Below, piece by piece: positions 35,301 through 44,279 of a stretch of 49,467 bases of DNA (positions within the stretch are counted from its first letter, which is position 1; each line of letters starts with the position of its first letter). The notes below the pieces were generated by a model. The model was given only the letters and a program-made list of their open reading frames with translations, did not search any database and had not been told where the DNA came from. The DNA comes from Lentisphaerae bacterium ADurb.Bin242 (GTDB lineage: Bacteria > Verrucomicrobiota > Lentisphaeria > Victivallales > UBA1829): contig MWCA01000039.1 of NCBI GenBank assembly GCA_002069785.1, forward strand, positions 1 through 49,467, read 5' to 3'. The position numbers and the translations under genes were made by a program.

Positions 35301-35704
35301 GAGTGACCTTCAAACCGGTTGCTGTTGAGCTGGTTCCACAGGATGACCGTTCCCCCGGCTTCGACCAGGACAATTCCGCCGTCGTACTCTTTTTCGGAAC
35401 GGACATTCTCGCATTTCGCATAACAGCTCAGGCGGTAACGGACGTTATTTTTCAACAGAAGGTTCTGGACGGCCACCGTGTAACCGGCGCTGCCCGCGGA
35501 AGTCATCCGGAGCGCCCTGGAGCCCGGCGTCACACCGGGAACGACGGCGACTTCGGCGCCGGGCTTCCTCCAGACCTGGATCATCCATCCTTCCGGAAGG
35601 CCTTTTTCGTTCAATTTCTCGAAATCGCCGTTGAGAAGAAGGTTCTCCGCCGCCAGGAAAAATCCGGCCGCGGAGAACAGGAGAACAAGAACTTTTTTCC
35701 CCAT
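32372..35704 (-). CDS. Large secreted multi-domain protein, putative glycoside hydrolase
   Basis: 1110 residues. The signal peptide is MGKKVLVLLFSAAGFFLAAE. Residues ~20-160 resemble a carbohydrate-binding beta-sandwich (LLLNGDFEKLNEKGLPEGW, WRKLEFTTEKPL, VFFDKISLEEI). A central region (~330-650) looks like a TIM barrel with acidic stretches (EAYSLDYEPGAM, GIGFWQHDILDGR). The C-terminal ~250 residues are a further beta-sandwich. I do not recognise a numbered glycosidase family. The ATG at 35704 has AAGGA 9 nt upstream; the one at 35710 is only 3 nt from it. It lies 55 nt after the prepilin-like gene and upstream of the mannosidase, so a role in extracellular mannan breakdown is inferred. Confidence 0.7.
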   Translation of the reverse strand: MGKKVLVLLFSAAGFFLAAENLLLNGDFEKLNEKGLPEGWMIQVWRKPGAEVAVVPGVTPGSRALRMTSAGSAGYTVAVQNLLLKNNVRYRLSCYAKCENVRSEKEYDGGIVLVEAGGTVILWNQLNSNRFEGHSFDWRKLEFTTEKPLALPTGNARILVGLRNGTGTVFFDKISLEEIPDAPKEKKAVFRIYPLYLQNNVYHLCRNFPGALLFSDMRIPSELVPGHRMKLTLELPETVTYAGSGTLLNDRNRAWPEDSFTVARFERDGKQCSRYEIDLPEHYVEHATWPEQWANFWRVYLKSSAPAGTEARAVWTLSSRKGTLASGEFTVRILPEIVFPKTPAKKYELCIGQPWNSNAPGRISEVYADYWNRLRSRPWCFDPYRLDFFSKEERDIVFKRYRCARLEWATSSTPWMKPLLAALRGKSNAFPPAIGADGKPRPTSISTWYLIEDPENRIWGQFFDEFAEWVKRSGFEAYSLDYEPGAMSHCFSEENRKRFQAFAQLKTLPTPEACLSTFRKQWFAFRVDQHAKIINRMAQKFHEKLPGIEFWLCSDQLHPDGTLVAEWCGVDIRKSDPFVDRHQMMPYFSRTRFFETMKLNIALLKKPCFPLIDPGEPCNYGRYTPDSVIQNVIANAALGGQGIGFWQHDILDGRLLHAFARAFSLISETEEGYCGGKPLPDGSITAECLNVLRFETGNDSGTPVKFVLPPLDRNVRALLHRTDGGFLATVFNFNEKDSVVLKVRIPGVAVPACRIRDLVTGKELSVSGKAPEGALIREGFLLELPPDGLGILKLTPAKIGDVVNSGLEQSAVAAHLEELLKRRNAATGVKPFRTAGSAAEWGMTRPDERPVIRLERSGAVLGLSPETGDVISWMPGSTGTDFVGNARRRGHLGRIWLNPMPGCVDDPASAFELFEFTNRNGLPGAGFRRTIPERDDAGGSNPWAGLRIEKRITLHADGRSFRIDCRFINPTKRTIRFSFRMHNFPAPFAAPDSLSFEAGSLRLTPGAPDKEFVVVNEGRNAADFLAAGFERFPRVTGKLDSFTLTVREGELARVFRFVPQSCVALYSWSDMDRKASVEPATEMFVLGPGKTLDWSCVFSIGTAGNGGAVR

Positions 35705-35759
35705 GTTCATGAATCCTTATTGTTTTTTGAGTTCAGACTTCACGGCTCCGGAAATTCCG

Positions 35760-36485
35760 TCACAGGGAAGTCGGCTGGTGATTGGATGTGGCGTATAATA
35801 CGTTGTTCCGGTCGATGTATTTGAGAATTGTGATCCACGTCTCGAAATGCGTGGACGGCAGCGCCACGCCGTTGTTGTTGAACCGGATTCGGAAACGGTT
35901 GACCGGCTGGACATGCCCGTCGAGCATCGCCACGTTGGCATCGCTTCCGTGGCGGAGCTTGATCAGGGCCGGGTTGGAATCGTTGTAGATGACGAACTGC
36001 ATCTGTTCGGGATTGGAGCCGTTCCATCCCGAATCGGCGAACCAGTATCCGGAGGACGGCTGGAATACCCGGCAGAGCGTTTTGTAGGAGAATCCGACAT
36101 TCTTGCTCCAGTAGCCGTTTTTCATGACGCCGTAGGTGTTCGCCCAGCGGAAGGAGCCGTCCGGATTGTAGACCGGTTTTTTCTGCGTCGGGCAATACAG
36201 GCTTTTCTCCGTAAGATATTTGTGCTTTTTCACCAGATTGTAGGTCCAGTAGGTGCTGTAGTTCGTGTCGTCGTCAAAAATCTGGCAGAACCAGCCGTTG
36301 TAGTCCTCGGAATACATGATTCCGGCGCCGGCGATCTGTTTCAGGTTGGAGATACAGTTCACGGCATAGGCTTTTTCCCGTGCCTTGTTCAGCGCGGGCA
36401 GAAGCATTCCGGCCAGAATCGCGATGATTGCAATGACGACCAGGAGCTCTATCAGTGTAAAGTTCTTCTTCGGTTCAGAAAACAT
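35760..36485 (-). CDS. Prepilin-like protein (type II secretion/DUF1559-type) of a carbohydrate cassette
   Basis: 241 residues. A short leader (MFSEPKKN) precedes [20 protein letters not shown], the class III pilin-type helix, then [22 protein letters not shown]. Glu at +5 is present, but residue -1 is Asn where prepilin peptidase normally needs Gly. The C-terminal [14 protein letters not shown] matches the H-x-G-x-x-N-x-x-x-x-D-G-H motif of the family. The ATG at 36485 has GGAG 9 nt upstream; 36491 is an alternative. The start overlaps the end of the GntR gene by 11 nt. It probably forms a cell-surface or envelope pseudopilin used by this locus. Confidence 0.85.
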   Translation of the reverse strand: MFSEPKKNFTLIELLVVIAIIAILAGMLLPALNKAREKAYAVNCISNLKQIAGAGIMYSEDYNGWFCQIFDDDTNYSTYWTYNLVKKHKYLTEKSLYCPTQKKPVYNPDGSFRWANTYGVMKNGYWSKNVGFSYKTLCRVFQPSSGYWFADSGWNGSNPEQMQFVIYNDSNPALIKLRHGSDANVAMLDGHVQPVNRFRIRFNNNGVALPSTHFETWITILKYIDRNNVLYATSNHQPTSL

Positions 36486-37617
36486 AAGCATTTTCTCCTT
36501 TTCTTTTCGTTTTTTTATGAGAATCGTTTTTTCCGGATTGACTTTGCCGGAAAGCGGTCTCCCGGATCACCAGCGATACGGGCAGACGCACGATGTGGAT
36601 TTCATCCTCCCGGTTCCGGATCTGTTCGACCAGCAGGCGGGCGGCGCGTGCGCCGACATCCGTCATCCGGGAATCGACGGCCGTCATCATGGGACGCCCG
36701 AACGGAATGAAACCGTACGCTTCCGAGTTGTCGTAGCTGACGAAGAAAAAGTCCCTGCCGGGAACCCGTTTCAGGTCGATGAACGTCCGGAGCACCGGCC
36801 ACGCGATCGTGTCGGACGTGCAAAACACCAGATTGCCCGGAAGCCGCTTCACCAGATCGAACGCAATGTCATACAGGTTCCGGTCGGAAAACACCGACAT
36901 GCGCCCGGTCAGAATTTCCGTGAGCTTTACCGGAGACCGCGGGTTCCGCGCAAACGCTTCCAGCAAGGCATTCTTTCGCGCGATGCCGTTGAAATAATCA
37001 TCCGCGATGATGAACACCTCCGGAATTTTTCCGTCCAGGACGTGCCTTGCGAGGGAATTCATTGCCGCCGTATGTTCCAGCACGATCTGGCTGACCGGAA
37101 AATCATGCACGAAATCCTGAAGATAGGAAACCGCCGGAATTCCGGATGCGAGCACATGATCCAGAATCTCGGACGCTGAGAAGAGGTTGCCGATGATTCC
37201 ATCCAGTCCTTTCGTATATTTCAGAAAATTGCCCGGCCGGATGATCTCATCGACCGAAATCCGGCTCACGCGGCAGCCATGTCCGAAAAAAAACGTTTCA
37301 GCCGTTTGCGGGATCAGGTCCAGCAGCGGCAAATCCAGATGGGACGTGTTGGGGCGGAACTGGTCGATGATCCCGATGTGGAGATGTTTCTTTGCCATGG
37401 CGCTGTCCAGCACGAAAGACCCCTTCCCCGGAACGGACGAAATCAGCTTTTCCTTCGAGAGCAGACGGAGCGCCTGATTTGCGGTAACGGTCGACACTCC
37501 CGTTTCGTGCGAGAGGCTCCGGACGGACGGCACGGCGTCGCCGACGAGAAACTCGCCGCCGTCAATCCGTTTCCGGATGCTTTCCGCAATCTCTCTGGCT
37601 GTAACCCGGTCCGCCAT
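36475..37617 (-). CDS. GntR/LacI-type hybrid transcriptional regulator
   Basis: 380 residues. The N-terminus is a GntR winged helix ([37 protein letters not shown]). From about residue 80 it is a LacI-like sugar-binding domain ([59 protein letters not shown]), as in AraR. The last ~25 residues are Lys-rich ([13 protein letters not shown]) beyond the normal domain end. It heads the minus-strand carbohydrate cassette and overlaps the prepilin-like gene, so it probably regulates the cassette and itself in response to a sugar, likely mannose-containing given the last gene. Confidence 0.88.
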   Translation of the reverse strand: MADRVTAREIAESIRKRIDGGEFLVGDAVPSVRSLSHETGVSTVTANQALRLLSKEKLISSVPGKGSFVLDSAMAKKHLHIGIIDQFRPNTSHLDLPLLDLIPQTAETFFFGHGCRVSRISVDEIIRPGNFLKYTKGLDGIIGNLFSASEILDHVLASGIPAVSYLQDFVHDFPVSQIVLEHTAAMNSLARHVLDGKIPEVFIIADDYFNGIARKNALLEAFARNPRSPVKLTEILTGRMSVFSDRNLYDIAFDLVKRLPGNLVFCTSDTIAWPVLRTFIDLKRVPGRDFFFVSYDNSEAYGFIPFGRPMMTAVDSRMTDVGARAARLLVEQIRNREDEIHIVRLPVSLVIRETAFRQSQSGKNDSHKKTKRKGENAYVF

Positions 37618-37650
37618 GAAGGCCTCCCCTTTCTTTGTCTTCCGGAAGCT

Positions 37651-37678
37651 ATTATAGGATTCGGCACTGTTTTTTCAA
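37651..37678 (-). promoter_or_regulatory. Promoter of the GntR/LacI-led cassette
   Basis: Minus strand: TTGAAA (37678-37673), 16-nt spacer, TATAAT (37656-37651). An imperfect site, TGTAA-N8-TTACA (37728-37745), lies 50 nt further upstream and could be an operator. The rest of the 245-bp gap to the PPK2 gene shows nothing clear. Confidence 0.65.
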
Positions 37679-37862
37679 TGGGTCATGAAAAAAATATCTC
37701 CACTTTTCCGGATGGGGTCCAAAACAATGTAAAAGAAATATTACACACCCGATTTTTTCAACGGCATTTTCCCCCTTGAAAACGATCGATTCCACCGGTT
37801 TCATTTCCGGGCTTGTCAGCAGATTAAGATTGAAACGACTTCCCCGCCGTTGGAAGTTCAGC

Positions 37863-38702
37863 TCATGCCGGATTCCCGTTTGCGGCGCGATGGTAAAGAC
37901 GCCGGATTTCCGCCGCGTCGATATGGGCTTCGGGCATCTGCGGGTCCATTTTCCTCATGGTCTTTACGAGAATCTCGGAAACCGCAAGATTCCGGAAAAG
38001 TTTGTTGTCCGCGGGGATGATGAACCACGGAGCGTATTTCGTCGAACAGCGGTTGAGGGCATCGTTGAAGGCGGCCATGTAATCGTCCCAGTATTCGCGC
38101 TCTTTGTAGTCGCTTTCCGAGATCTTCCAATGCTTGCGCGGATCATCCAGGCGCTCTCCGAAACGCTTGAGCTGTTCCTCCCTGCTGATGTGAAGGAAAA
38201 ATTTCACGATGGCCGTTCCGTTGGAGGCCAGGACCTTTTCAAAGGAATTGATCGCGCGGTAGCGTTTTTCCAGGATTTTGCGGGGACACATCTCATGGAC
38301 CCGTTCGACCAGCACGCTTTCGTAGTGGGAACGGTTGAAAATCACGACCTCGCCCCGCCCCGGAACCTCCTTGTGAATCCGCCACAGGAAATCATGCGAC
38401 GCCTCCAGCGTCGAAGGCACCTTGAACGAGCGGCAGCGGCATCCCTGCGGATTCAAGGTCCAGAGGACATTGTTGATCGTGCCGTCCTTGCCGCCGGCAT
38501 CCATCGCCTGAAGAACGATCAGCAGGGACTGCCTGTTTTCCGCATAGATTTTGTATTGGAGCTCCTGCATGATCCGGACGTTTCCGGCAAGACGCGCCGC
38601 AATCTTTTCCCTGTCGTCCCAGCCGAAGGTCCGGGACGTGTCGATTTCACGGACATCCGCCTTTTTGTCCGGATTCACGATGAACTTCTTATAAAAATCC
38701 AT
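37863..38702 (-). CDS. Polyphosphate kinase 2 family protein
   Basis: 279 residues. Walker A is DAGGKDGT (68-75), and VPGRGEVVIFNRSHYESVLVERVH and SEKD/SDYKEREYW-type segments are PPK2 signatures. These enzymes phosphorylate ADP, AMP or GDP from polyphosphate or run the reverse reaction. The class cannot be fixed by eye, but a single domain of this size fits the polyphosphate:AMP/ADP phosphotransferases. Start at 38702 (MDFYKKFIVNPD) has AAGGAG 7 nt upstream; longer readings into the upstream region look non-coding. It is divergent from the dCMP deaminase. Confidence 0.88.
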   Translation of the reverse strand: MDFYKKFIVNPDKKADVREIDTSRTFGWDDREKIAARLAGNVRIMQELQYKIYAENRQSLLIVLQAMDAGGKDGTINNVLWTLNPQGCRCRSFKVPSTLEASHDFLWRIHKEVPGRGEVVIFNRSHYESVLVERVHEMCPRKILEKRYRAINSFEKVLASNGTAIVKFFLHISREEQLKRFGERLDDPRKHWKISESDYKEREYWDDYMAAFNDALNRCSTKYAPWFIIPADNKLFRNLAVSEILVKTMRKMDPQMPEAHIDAAEIRRLYHRAANGNPA

Positions 38703-38728
38703 GGTTTTCTCCTTCCCGTGTTTCCGGA

Positions 38729-38757
38729 ACAATATCCCCGCATGCCGGAAAAAACAA
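38729..38757 (-). promoter_or_regulatory. Possible promoter of the PPK2 gene
   Basis: Minus strand: TTGTTT (38757-38752), 17-nt spacer, TATTGT (38734-38729), about 27 nt before the ATG. Confidence 0.45.
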
Positions 38758-38888
38758 ATCCGGGGAAAAAGAATTCGACCTATTTCCCGGAGAATCTCCC
38801 GGAACGGCAAAGGGAGGCTGTCCTGTTCCGGGTTCCGCCCTGAAAATTACCTCTTCATTACTTTTTCGGAGATGGAAGCCCCGGATGC

Positions 38889-38917
38889 TTGATTTTTCAT
38901 CCATGAGAGGTTATAAT
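38889..38917 (+). promoter_or_regulatory. Promoter of the dCMP deaminase gene
   Basis: TTGATT (38889-38894), 17-nt spacer, TATAAT (38912-38917). Confidence 0.65.
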
Positions 38918-38958
38918 GAGTGGATAAACATGCAAAGGATTGAAACAGGAGCCATTCC

Positions 38959-39432
38959 ATGACCGTGCAAACGACTCAAAAGAAACGTCCCGGCTGGGAC
39001 GAATATTTCATGCAGATCGCCCAGGTGGTCGCCCTGCGGAGCAATTGTTCCCGGAGACATGTCGCCGCGGTCATTGTCAAGGACCGCCGGATCATCTCCA
39101 CCGGTTACAACGGCACTCCGCGCGGCATCAAAAACTGCTGCGAGGGGGGATGCCCGCGCTGTTCCTCCAACACCCCTTCCGGAAACGGCCTGGAGGAATG
39201 CCTCTGCTGTCACGGGGAGGAAAACGCGATCGTCCAGGCGGCCTACCACGGAATCGCGGTGAAGGGGGCCACGCTCTACACCACCTTCAGCCCGTGTCTC
39301 CTTTGCGCGAAAATGATCATCAACGCCGGAATCGCGGAAGTGGTCTACCGGGAACGGTATTCCATCGACGAAACCGCGCGGCGGATTCTGACGGAGGCGG
39401 GCGTCCGGCTCCGGCCGTTGTCGGTCGAATGA
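38959..39432 (+). CDS. Deoxycytidylate deaminase-like protein (ComEB family)
   Basis: 157 residues. Catalytic zinc motifs: His85 with Glu87 in CHGEENA, and PCLLC with Cys113 and Cys116. A second Cys/His cluster (CCEGGCPRC, ECLCCHG) matches the extra structural zinc found in dCMP deaminases. It converts dCMP to dUMP for thymidylate synthesis. It has its own promoter and a ~175-bp gap before glmM. Full length. Confidence 0.9.
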   Translation: MTVQTTQKKRPGWDEYFMQIAQVVALRSNCSRRHVAAVIVKDRRIISTGYNGTPRGIKNCCEGGCPRCSSNTPSGNGLEECLCCHGEENAIVQAAYHGIAVKGATLYTTFSPCLLCAKMIINAGIAEVVYRERYSIDETARRILTEAGVRLRPLSVE

Positions 39433-39545
39433 CCGGAAAGCTCCGGATTCCGATTTCCGGAACAGCGACCCGGAAAGAAAGGGAAGGAGGAGAAAACGGC
39501 GTCTTCCGTCCGGTTAATTTTTTATGAAAAAACAAACGGATTCTA

Positions 39546-39573
39546 TTGAAAGAATTCCATAATTCATTACATT
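39546..39573 (+). promoter_or_regulatory. Possible promoter of glmM
   Basis: TTGAAA (39546-39551), 16-nt spacer, TACATT (39568-39573), in an AT-rich stretch 36 nt before the start codon. Confidence 0.35.
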
Positions 39574-39608
39574 AAATGAGATGAACTCTATTTTTTGAAA
39601 GGATTTGC

Positions 39609-40961
39609 ATGATGGGGAAATTATTCGGAACCGACGGAATCAGGGGCAGAGCCAATGTCTACCCGATCACACCGGAAACCGCGCTTCGCGTAGGAAAGGC
39701 GATCGCCCATGTTTTTGGCGCCCAGGGGCAGACGGCTCCGCGCGTCGTTCTCGGAAAAGACACCCGTCTCTCCGGCTACATGCTGGAAACCGCGCTGACC
39801 AGCGGCCTGGTCGGAATGGGCGCCAGCGTCCTGGAGATCGGCCCCCTCCCCACGCCGTCCATCGCCCACCTGACCCGCTCCATGTGCGCCGACTGCGGGA
39901 TCATGATCACCGCCTCCCACAATCCGTCCACGGACAACGGAATCAAGATTTTCAGCGCGGACGGCTACAAGCTGCCCGATGAAGTCGAAGACGAGATCGA
40001 ACGCTATATTCTGGCCGCGGAACAGGGCAACGACCTTGTCGGCTCGGAGAAGATCGGCAAAGCCTTCCGAATCGACGACGCCCGCGGACGATATATCGAA
40101 TTCGCCAAAAGCTCCATCAAAAACCACTCCCTCAAGGGGATCAAAGCCGTTCTCGACTGTGCCAACGGAGCCGCCTACTCCATCGCGCCGCTGATCCTGC
40201 GCGAACTCGGCGTCGAAGTGATCGCAACCGCCGTCAATCCCGACGGCTACAACATCAACGCCGACTGCGGCGCCACCCATCCGGAGAATATGACCGCGCT
40301 CGTGCGCCGGCACCATGCCGACATCGGGATCTCCCTCGACGGAGACGCCGACCGGGTGATCTTCTCCGACGCCAAAGGCCGCGTGGTCAACGGCGACCGC
40401 ATCATGGGGCTCTGCGCTCTGGACTACAAAGCCCGGAACCGTCTCGCCAACAACACGATCGCCGTCACCGGCATGAGCAACCTGGGCCTTCTGGCCGCCA
40501 TGAAGGAAGCCGAAATCCAGGTGGAAATCACCCAGGTGGGCGACCGTTATGTAATCGAAAAAATGCGGGAACTGAACCTGAACCTCGGCGGCGAACAGTC
40601 CGGACACCTGATTTTCCTGGATTACGCCACCACCGGAGACGGCATCATCTCCGCCCTTCACGTGCTGCGCCTCATGAAGCGGCATGAAAAATCCCTCCAC
40701 GAGCTTTCCCGGTTCATGGAGGAATATCCGCAGAAACTGGTCAGCCTTCCCGTCCGGGAACGGGTTCCGATCGATCAGCTTCCGCTCCTTTCGGCGCAGA
40801 TCCGGGAAGCGACCGCCGCGCTGGGCGGCAGCGGCCGCGTCAACGTCCGCTATTCCGGAACGGAAAATAAAATCCGTGTCCTCGTCGAAGCACGGTCCGC
40901 GTCCGACATGGAACGCTGGCTCGGCCGTCTCACGGAGACCGTCAAAAAGGAACTGGTCTGA
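39609..40961 (+). CDS. glmM: Phosphoglucosamine mutase
   Basis: 450 residues. It opens with GKLFGTDGIRG. The phosphoserine loop is ITASHNPSTDNG with Ser103, the metal loop is SLDGDADRVIF, the sugar loop is GGEQSGH, and the phosphate loop near the C-terminus is YSGTENKIRVLVEA. All are GlmM hallmarks. It converts glucosamine-6-phosphate to glucosamine-1-phosphate on the way to UDP-GlcNAc. AAAGGA precedes a double ATG; either could be used. The stop overlaps the next start (TGATG), so it is coupled to the GlmU-like gene. Confidence 0.94.
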   Translation: MMGKLFGTDGIRGRANVYPITPETALRVGKAIAHVFGAQGQTAPRVVLGKDTRLSGYMLETALTSGLVGMGASVLEIGPLPTPSIAHLTRSMCADCGIMITASHNPSTDNGIKIFSADGYKLPDEVEDEIERYILAAEQGNDLVGSEKIGKAFRIDDARGRYIEFAKSSIKNHSLKGIKAVLDCANGAAYSIAPLILRELGVEVIATAVNPDGYNINADCGATHPENMTALVRRHHADIGISLDGDADRVIFSDAKGRVVNGDRIMGLCALDYKARNRLANNTIAVTGMSNLGLLAAMKEAEIQVEITQVGDRYVIEKMRELNLNLGGEQSGHLIFLDYATTGDGIISALHVLRLMKRHEKSLHELSRFMEEYPQKLVSLPVRERVPIDQLPLLSAQIREATAALGGSGRVNVRYSGTENKIRVLVEARSASDMERWLGRLTETVKKELV

Positions 40962-41833
40962 TGCTTACTCTGGTCGAATCGGGAAACGCCCGTCTTCTGG
41001 AACCCCTGACCTGCCGGCGCTCCGCGCTGGAAATCGAAGTCGCGGGTTCCACGCTGCGCGGAGCGCTGGAACAGCGCTGGCGCGAGGTCTCCGCGAACCG
41101 GAACCTCACCGCGGTGTCCGACTTCTGGCCGTCGCGCACCCTGACGGACATGGTGAAGGACGCGGAAAGCCCCTTCATCGTTTTCTGTGAAGACCGCAAA
41201 GTCGCCTGGACCACGGAAAATCTTCCGGAAGCGCTTCCGGTCGAGGCGGACAAGGCATCTTTTCCGATTCTCTATCCCTGGCATATCCTTGCGGTCAACG
41301 AGGATGCGCTGTCCGACGTCCGGGAAAAAATCGACGGGTGCGTGCGGGAACGGGTCACCGTCGACGGCACGCTGGTGCTGGGGGAAGGCTCCGTGATTCT
41401 TCCGGGCGTCTACATCGAAGGGATCGCCGTGATCGGAAAGAATTGCAAGGTCGGCCCGAATTGTTACATCCGTGGAACCACCTGCCTGGCGGACGACTGC
41501 CACGTCGGCCAGGCGGTCGAGATCAAGAATTCAATCCTGATGACCAAGGTCGCGGCCGGACATCTTTCCTACATCGGGGACTCGATCATCTGCCCGAAAA
41601 CCAATTTCGGCGCCGGAACGATCCTCTCCAACTTCCGTCACGACGGCAAGAACCACCGTTCCATGGTGGACGGCGTGCTGGTGGACACGGGCCGGCGGAA
41701 ACTCGGCGCCATCATCGGCGACAACGTCCATACCGGCATTCATTCGTCCGTCTACCCCGGACGCAAAATCTGGCCGGATGTGTGTCTGAGGCCCGGCGCA
41801 ATCGTTCAGAAGGACCTCAAGGAAAATCCCTGA
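40961..41833 (+). CDS. Alternative GlmU-like protein with left-handed beta-helix
   Basis: 290 residues. The N-terminal ~130 residues lack the GxGTR loop of standard GlmU. The opening ARLLEPLTCRRSALEIEVAG followed by LRGALEQRW resembles the 'alternative GlmU' sugar nucleotidyltransferases known from Bacteroidetes (NLxPLTxTRPxxELRxG). From about residue 135 the hexapeptide repeats of a left-handed beta-helix are clear (GEGSVILPGVYIEGIAVIG, NCKVGPNCYIRGTTCLADD, GAGTILSNFRHDGK). Coupling to glmM by TGATG overlap supports a role in making UDP-GlcNAc. It is ~100 residues shorter than that family, so one activity may be missing. Confidence 0.75.
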   Translation: MLTLVESGNARLLEPLTCRRSALEIEVAGSTLRGALEQRWREVSANRNLTAVSDFWPSRTLTDMVKDAESPFIVFCEDRKVAWTTENLPEALPVEADKASFPILYPWHILAVNEDALSDVREKIDGCVRERVTVDGTLVLGEGSVILPGVYIEGIAVIGKNCKVGPNCYIRGTTCLADDCHVGQAVEIKNSILMTKVAAGHLSYIGDSIICPKTNFGAGTILSNFRHDGKNHRSMVDGVLVDTGRRKLGAIIGDNVHTGIHSSVYPGRKIWPDVCLRPGAIVQKDLKENP

Positions 41834-41855
41834 AAGACTCTCTGAAATTCAGGCG

Positions 41856-41894
41856 AAAAACCTCCGGCGGAGCTATTCCGCATCGGAGGTTTTT
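41856..41894. terminator. Bidirectional terminator between the glmM operon and eno
   Basis: AAAAACCTCCG (41856-41866) pairs with CGGAGGTTTTT (41884-41894), with an inner GCGGA/TCCGC stem. A runs on one side and T runs on the other let it work for both convergent transcripts. Confidence 0.85.
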
Positions 41895-41919
41895 CTTTGC
41901 GTTGAGCGCAAACCGGGAA

Positions 41920-43251
<1,332 letters not shown>

Positions 43252-43279
43252 TCATTTTCTTACTGTCATTTACCGGCGG

Positions 43280-43327
43280 ATAAAGAAAATACCGCCGGAA
43301 GCGCATATTTCAAAGCGTTTCCGACGG
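43280..43327 (-). terminator. Intrinsic terminator after the sorting-signal protein gene
   Basis: On the minus strand CCGTCGGAAACGC (43327-43315) pairs with GCGCTTCCGGCGG (43304-43292): 13 pairs with one wobble and one mismatch, 10-nt loop. A T-rich tail (TATTTTCTTTAT) follows. A second inverted repeat, CCGGCGG/CCGCCGG (43273-43298), shares its right arm. Confidence 0.6.
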
Positions 43328-43347
43328 CTGTTTTTACAAGAACAGGA

Positions 43348-44025
43348 TCAGGCTTTTTTGCGGCGCATGCGCCAGGCCATCAACCCGCCGCCGAGAAGCA
43401 GCGTGGCCAGGATTCCCGGAAGGGGCTGTCCGGAGGGAGAAGAAGCCACCCCGGAAATTCCGAAGAAAACCGATCCGCCGCTGGTGAAGTCCAGCTGGAA
43501 GAGGTTGTTGCCCAGTATATCGGTACCCACGTAGGCATCGCGATAGTTCATGTTGCTGGAGTTGATGGAGTTGGACTTGTTCAGAACCGACGCGCCCGTG
43601 GTGCCGTTCACCGTCAGCCAGACGCCGATTTCATCTCCTGCGCTGAATTCGCCGAGAGCGTAACCGGTCTGAGTGACCATCTCATTGTATGGATACTGCT
43701 TCGCATACGTGGTGATCGTATCGCCGGTGCCGGCATGAGAAGTTCCGGTGCTATCGACATATCCATAATGGGCCATATCCGCTTTCAGGGAAAGCAGTTC
43801 GTTGTTCCCGCTCATGGAATACACGTTGTTGATCTTGTCCAGCAGATAGATCGTTCCGGTTCCTTCCGTCACACGGACATAGAAGGCATATCCATAAACT
43901 CCATTGCCCGGACCGCCGTCACTCCACTGGCCGGCCGTCGGACTTTTAACGACTTCATACTGAAATGCCGCAAAGCAATTCAGCATCCCCATTCCAAAGA
44001 ACAATGCAACCAGTAACTTCTTCAT
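43348..44025 (-). CDS. Exported protein with PEP-CTERM-like C-terminal sorting signal
   Basis: 225 residues. Signal peptide MKKLLVALFFGMGMLNCFAA. The middle is a beta-rich, low-charge domain (YGYAFYVRVTEGTGTIYLLD). The end is a tripartite sorting signal: QPLPG, a hydrophobic helix (ILATLLLGGGLMAW), then RMRRKKA. This has the layout of PEP-CTERM or related exosortase substrates, but the motif is PLPG rather than PEP. GGGAGG precedes the ATG. It is driven by a perfect-consensus promoter, so probably abundant. It is likely anchored at the cell surface. Confidence 0.75.
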   Translation of the reverse strand: MKKLLVALFFGMGMLNCFAAFQYEVVKSPTAGQWSDGGPGNGVYGYAFYVRVTEGTGTIYLLDKINNVYSMSGNNELLSLKADMAHYGYVDSTGTSHAGTGDTITTYAKQYPYNEMVTQTGYALGEFSAGDEIGVWLTVNGTTGASVLNKSNSINSSNMNYRDAYVGTDILGNNLFQLDFTSGGSVFFGISGVASSPSGQPLPGILATLLLGGGLMAWRMRRKKA

Positions 44026-44074
44026 ACAGCACCTCCCACAAGTTTATTGTCGTTTTTTATACCACTTGCCTTAT

Positions 44075-44103
44075 ATTATACCACACAATCCTTCTAATGT
44101 CAA
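44075..44103 (-). promoter_or_regulatory. Perfect-consensus promoter of the sorting-signal protein gene
   Basis: Minus strand: TTGACA (44103-44098), 17-nt spacer, TATAAT (44080-44075). It is the only exact match to both consensus boxes found in the window. The rest of the ~250-bp gap up to 44279 is AT-rich, with a T-run downstream of the neighbouring gene that may help end its transcript. Confidence 0.8.
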
Positions 44104-44279
44104 TCCCTTAGACCACTTTTTTTTCTAAATTCTCCATCGAAATTCATTTTTTTTGAAAAAAAGTGCAATTATCCTGATTCTTTAAAGAAAAAGCCGGGAA
44201 AAAAAAGACCCCCCGTACAAAAACGGCTTGCAAGGTCCTTGTACCGACAGCAGGAGGGTATCCCGTCCGGCTACAAAGA

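Noticed and set aside
37728..37745. TGTAA-N8-TTACA as the GntR/LacI operator
   Set aside because: It is only 5 bp per arm in an AT-rich stretch and 50 nt above the -35 box, so it is kept only as a note on the promoter entry.
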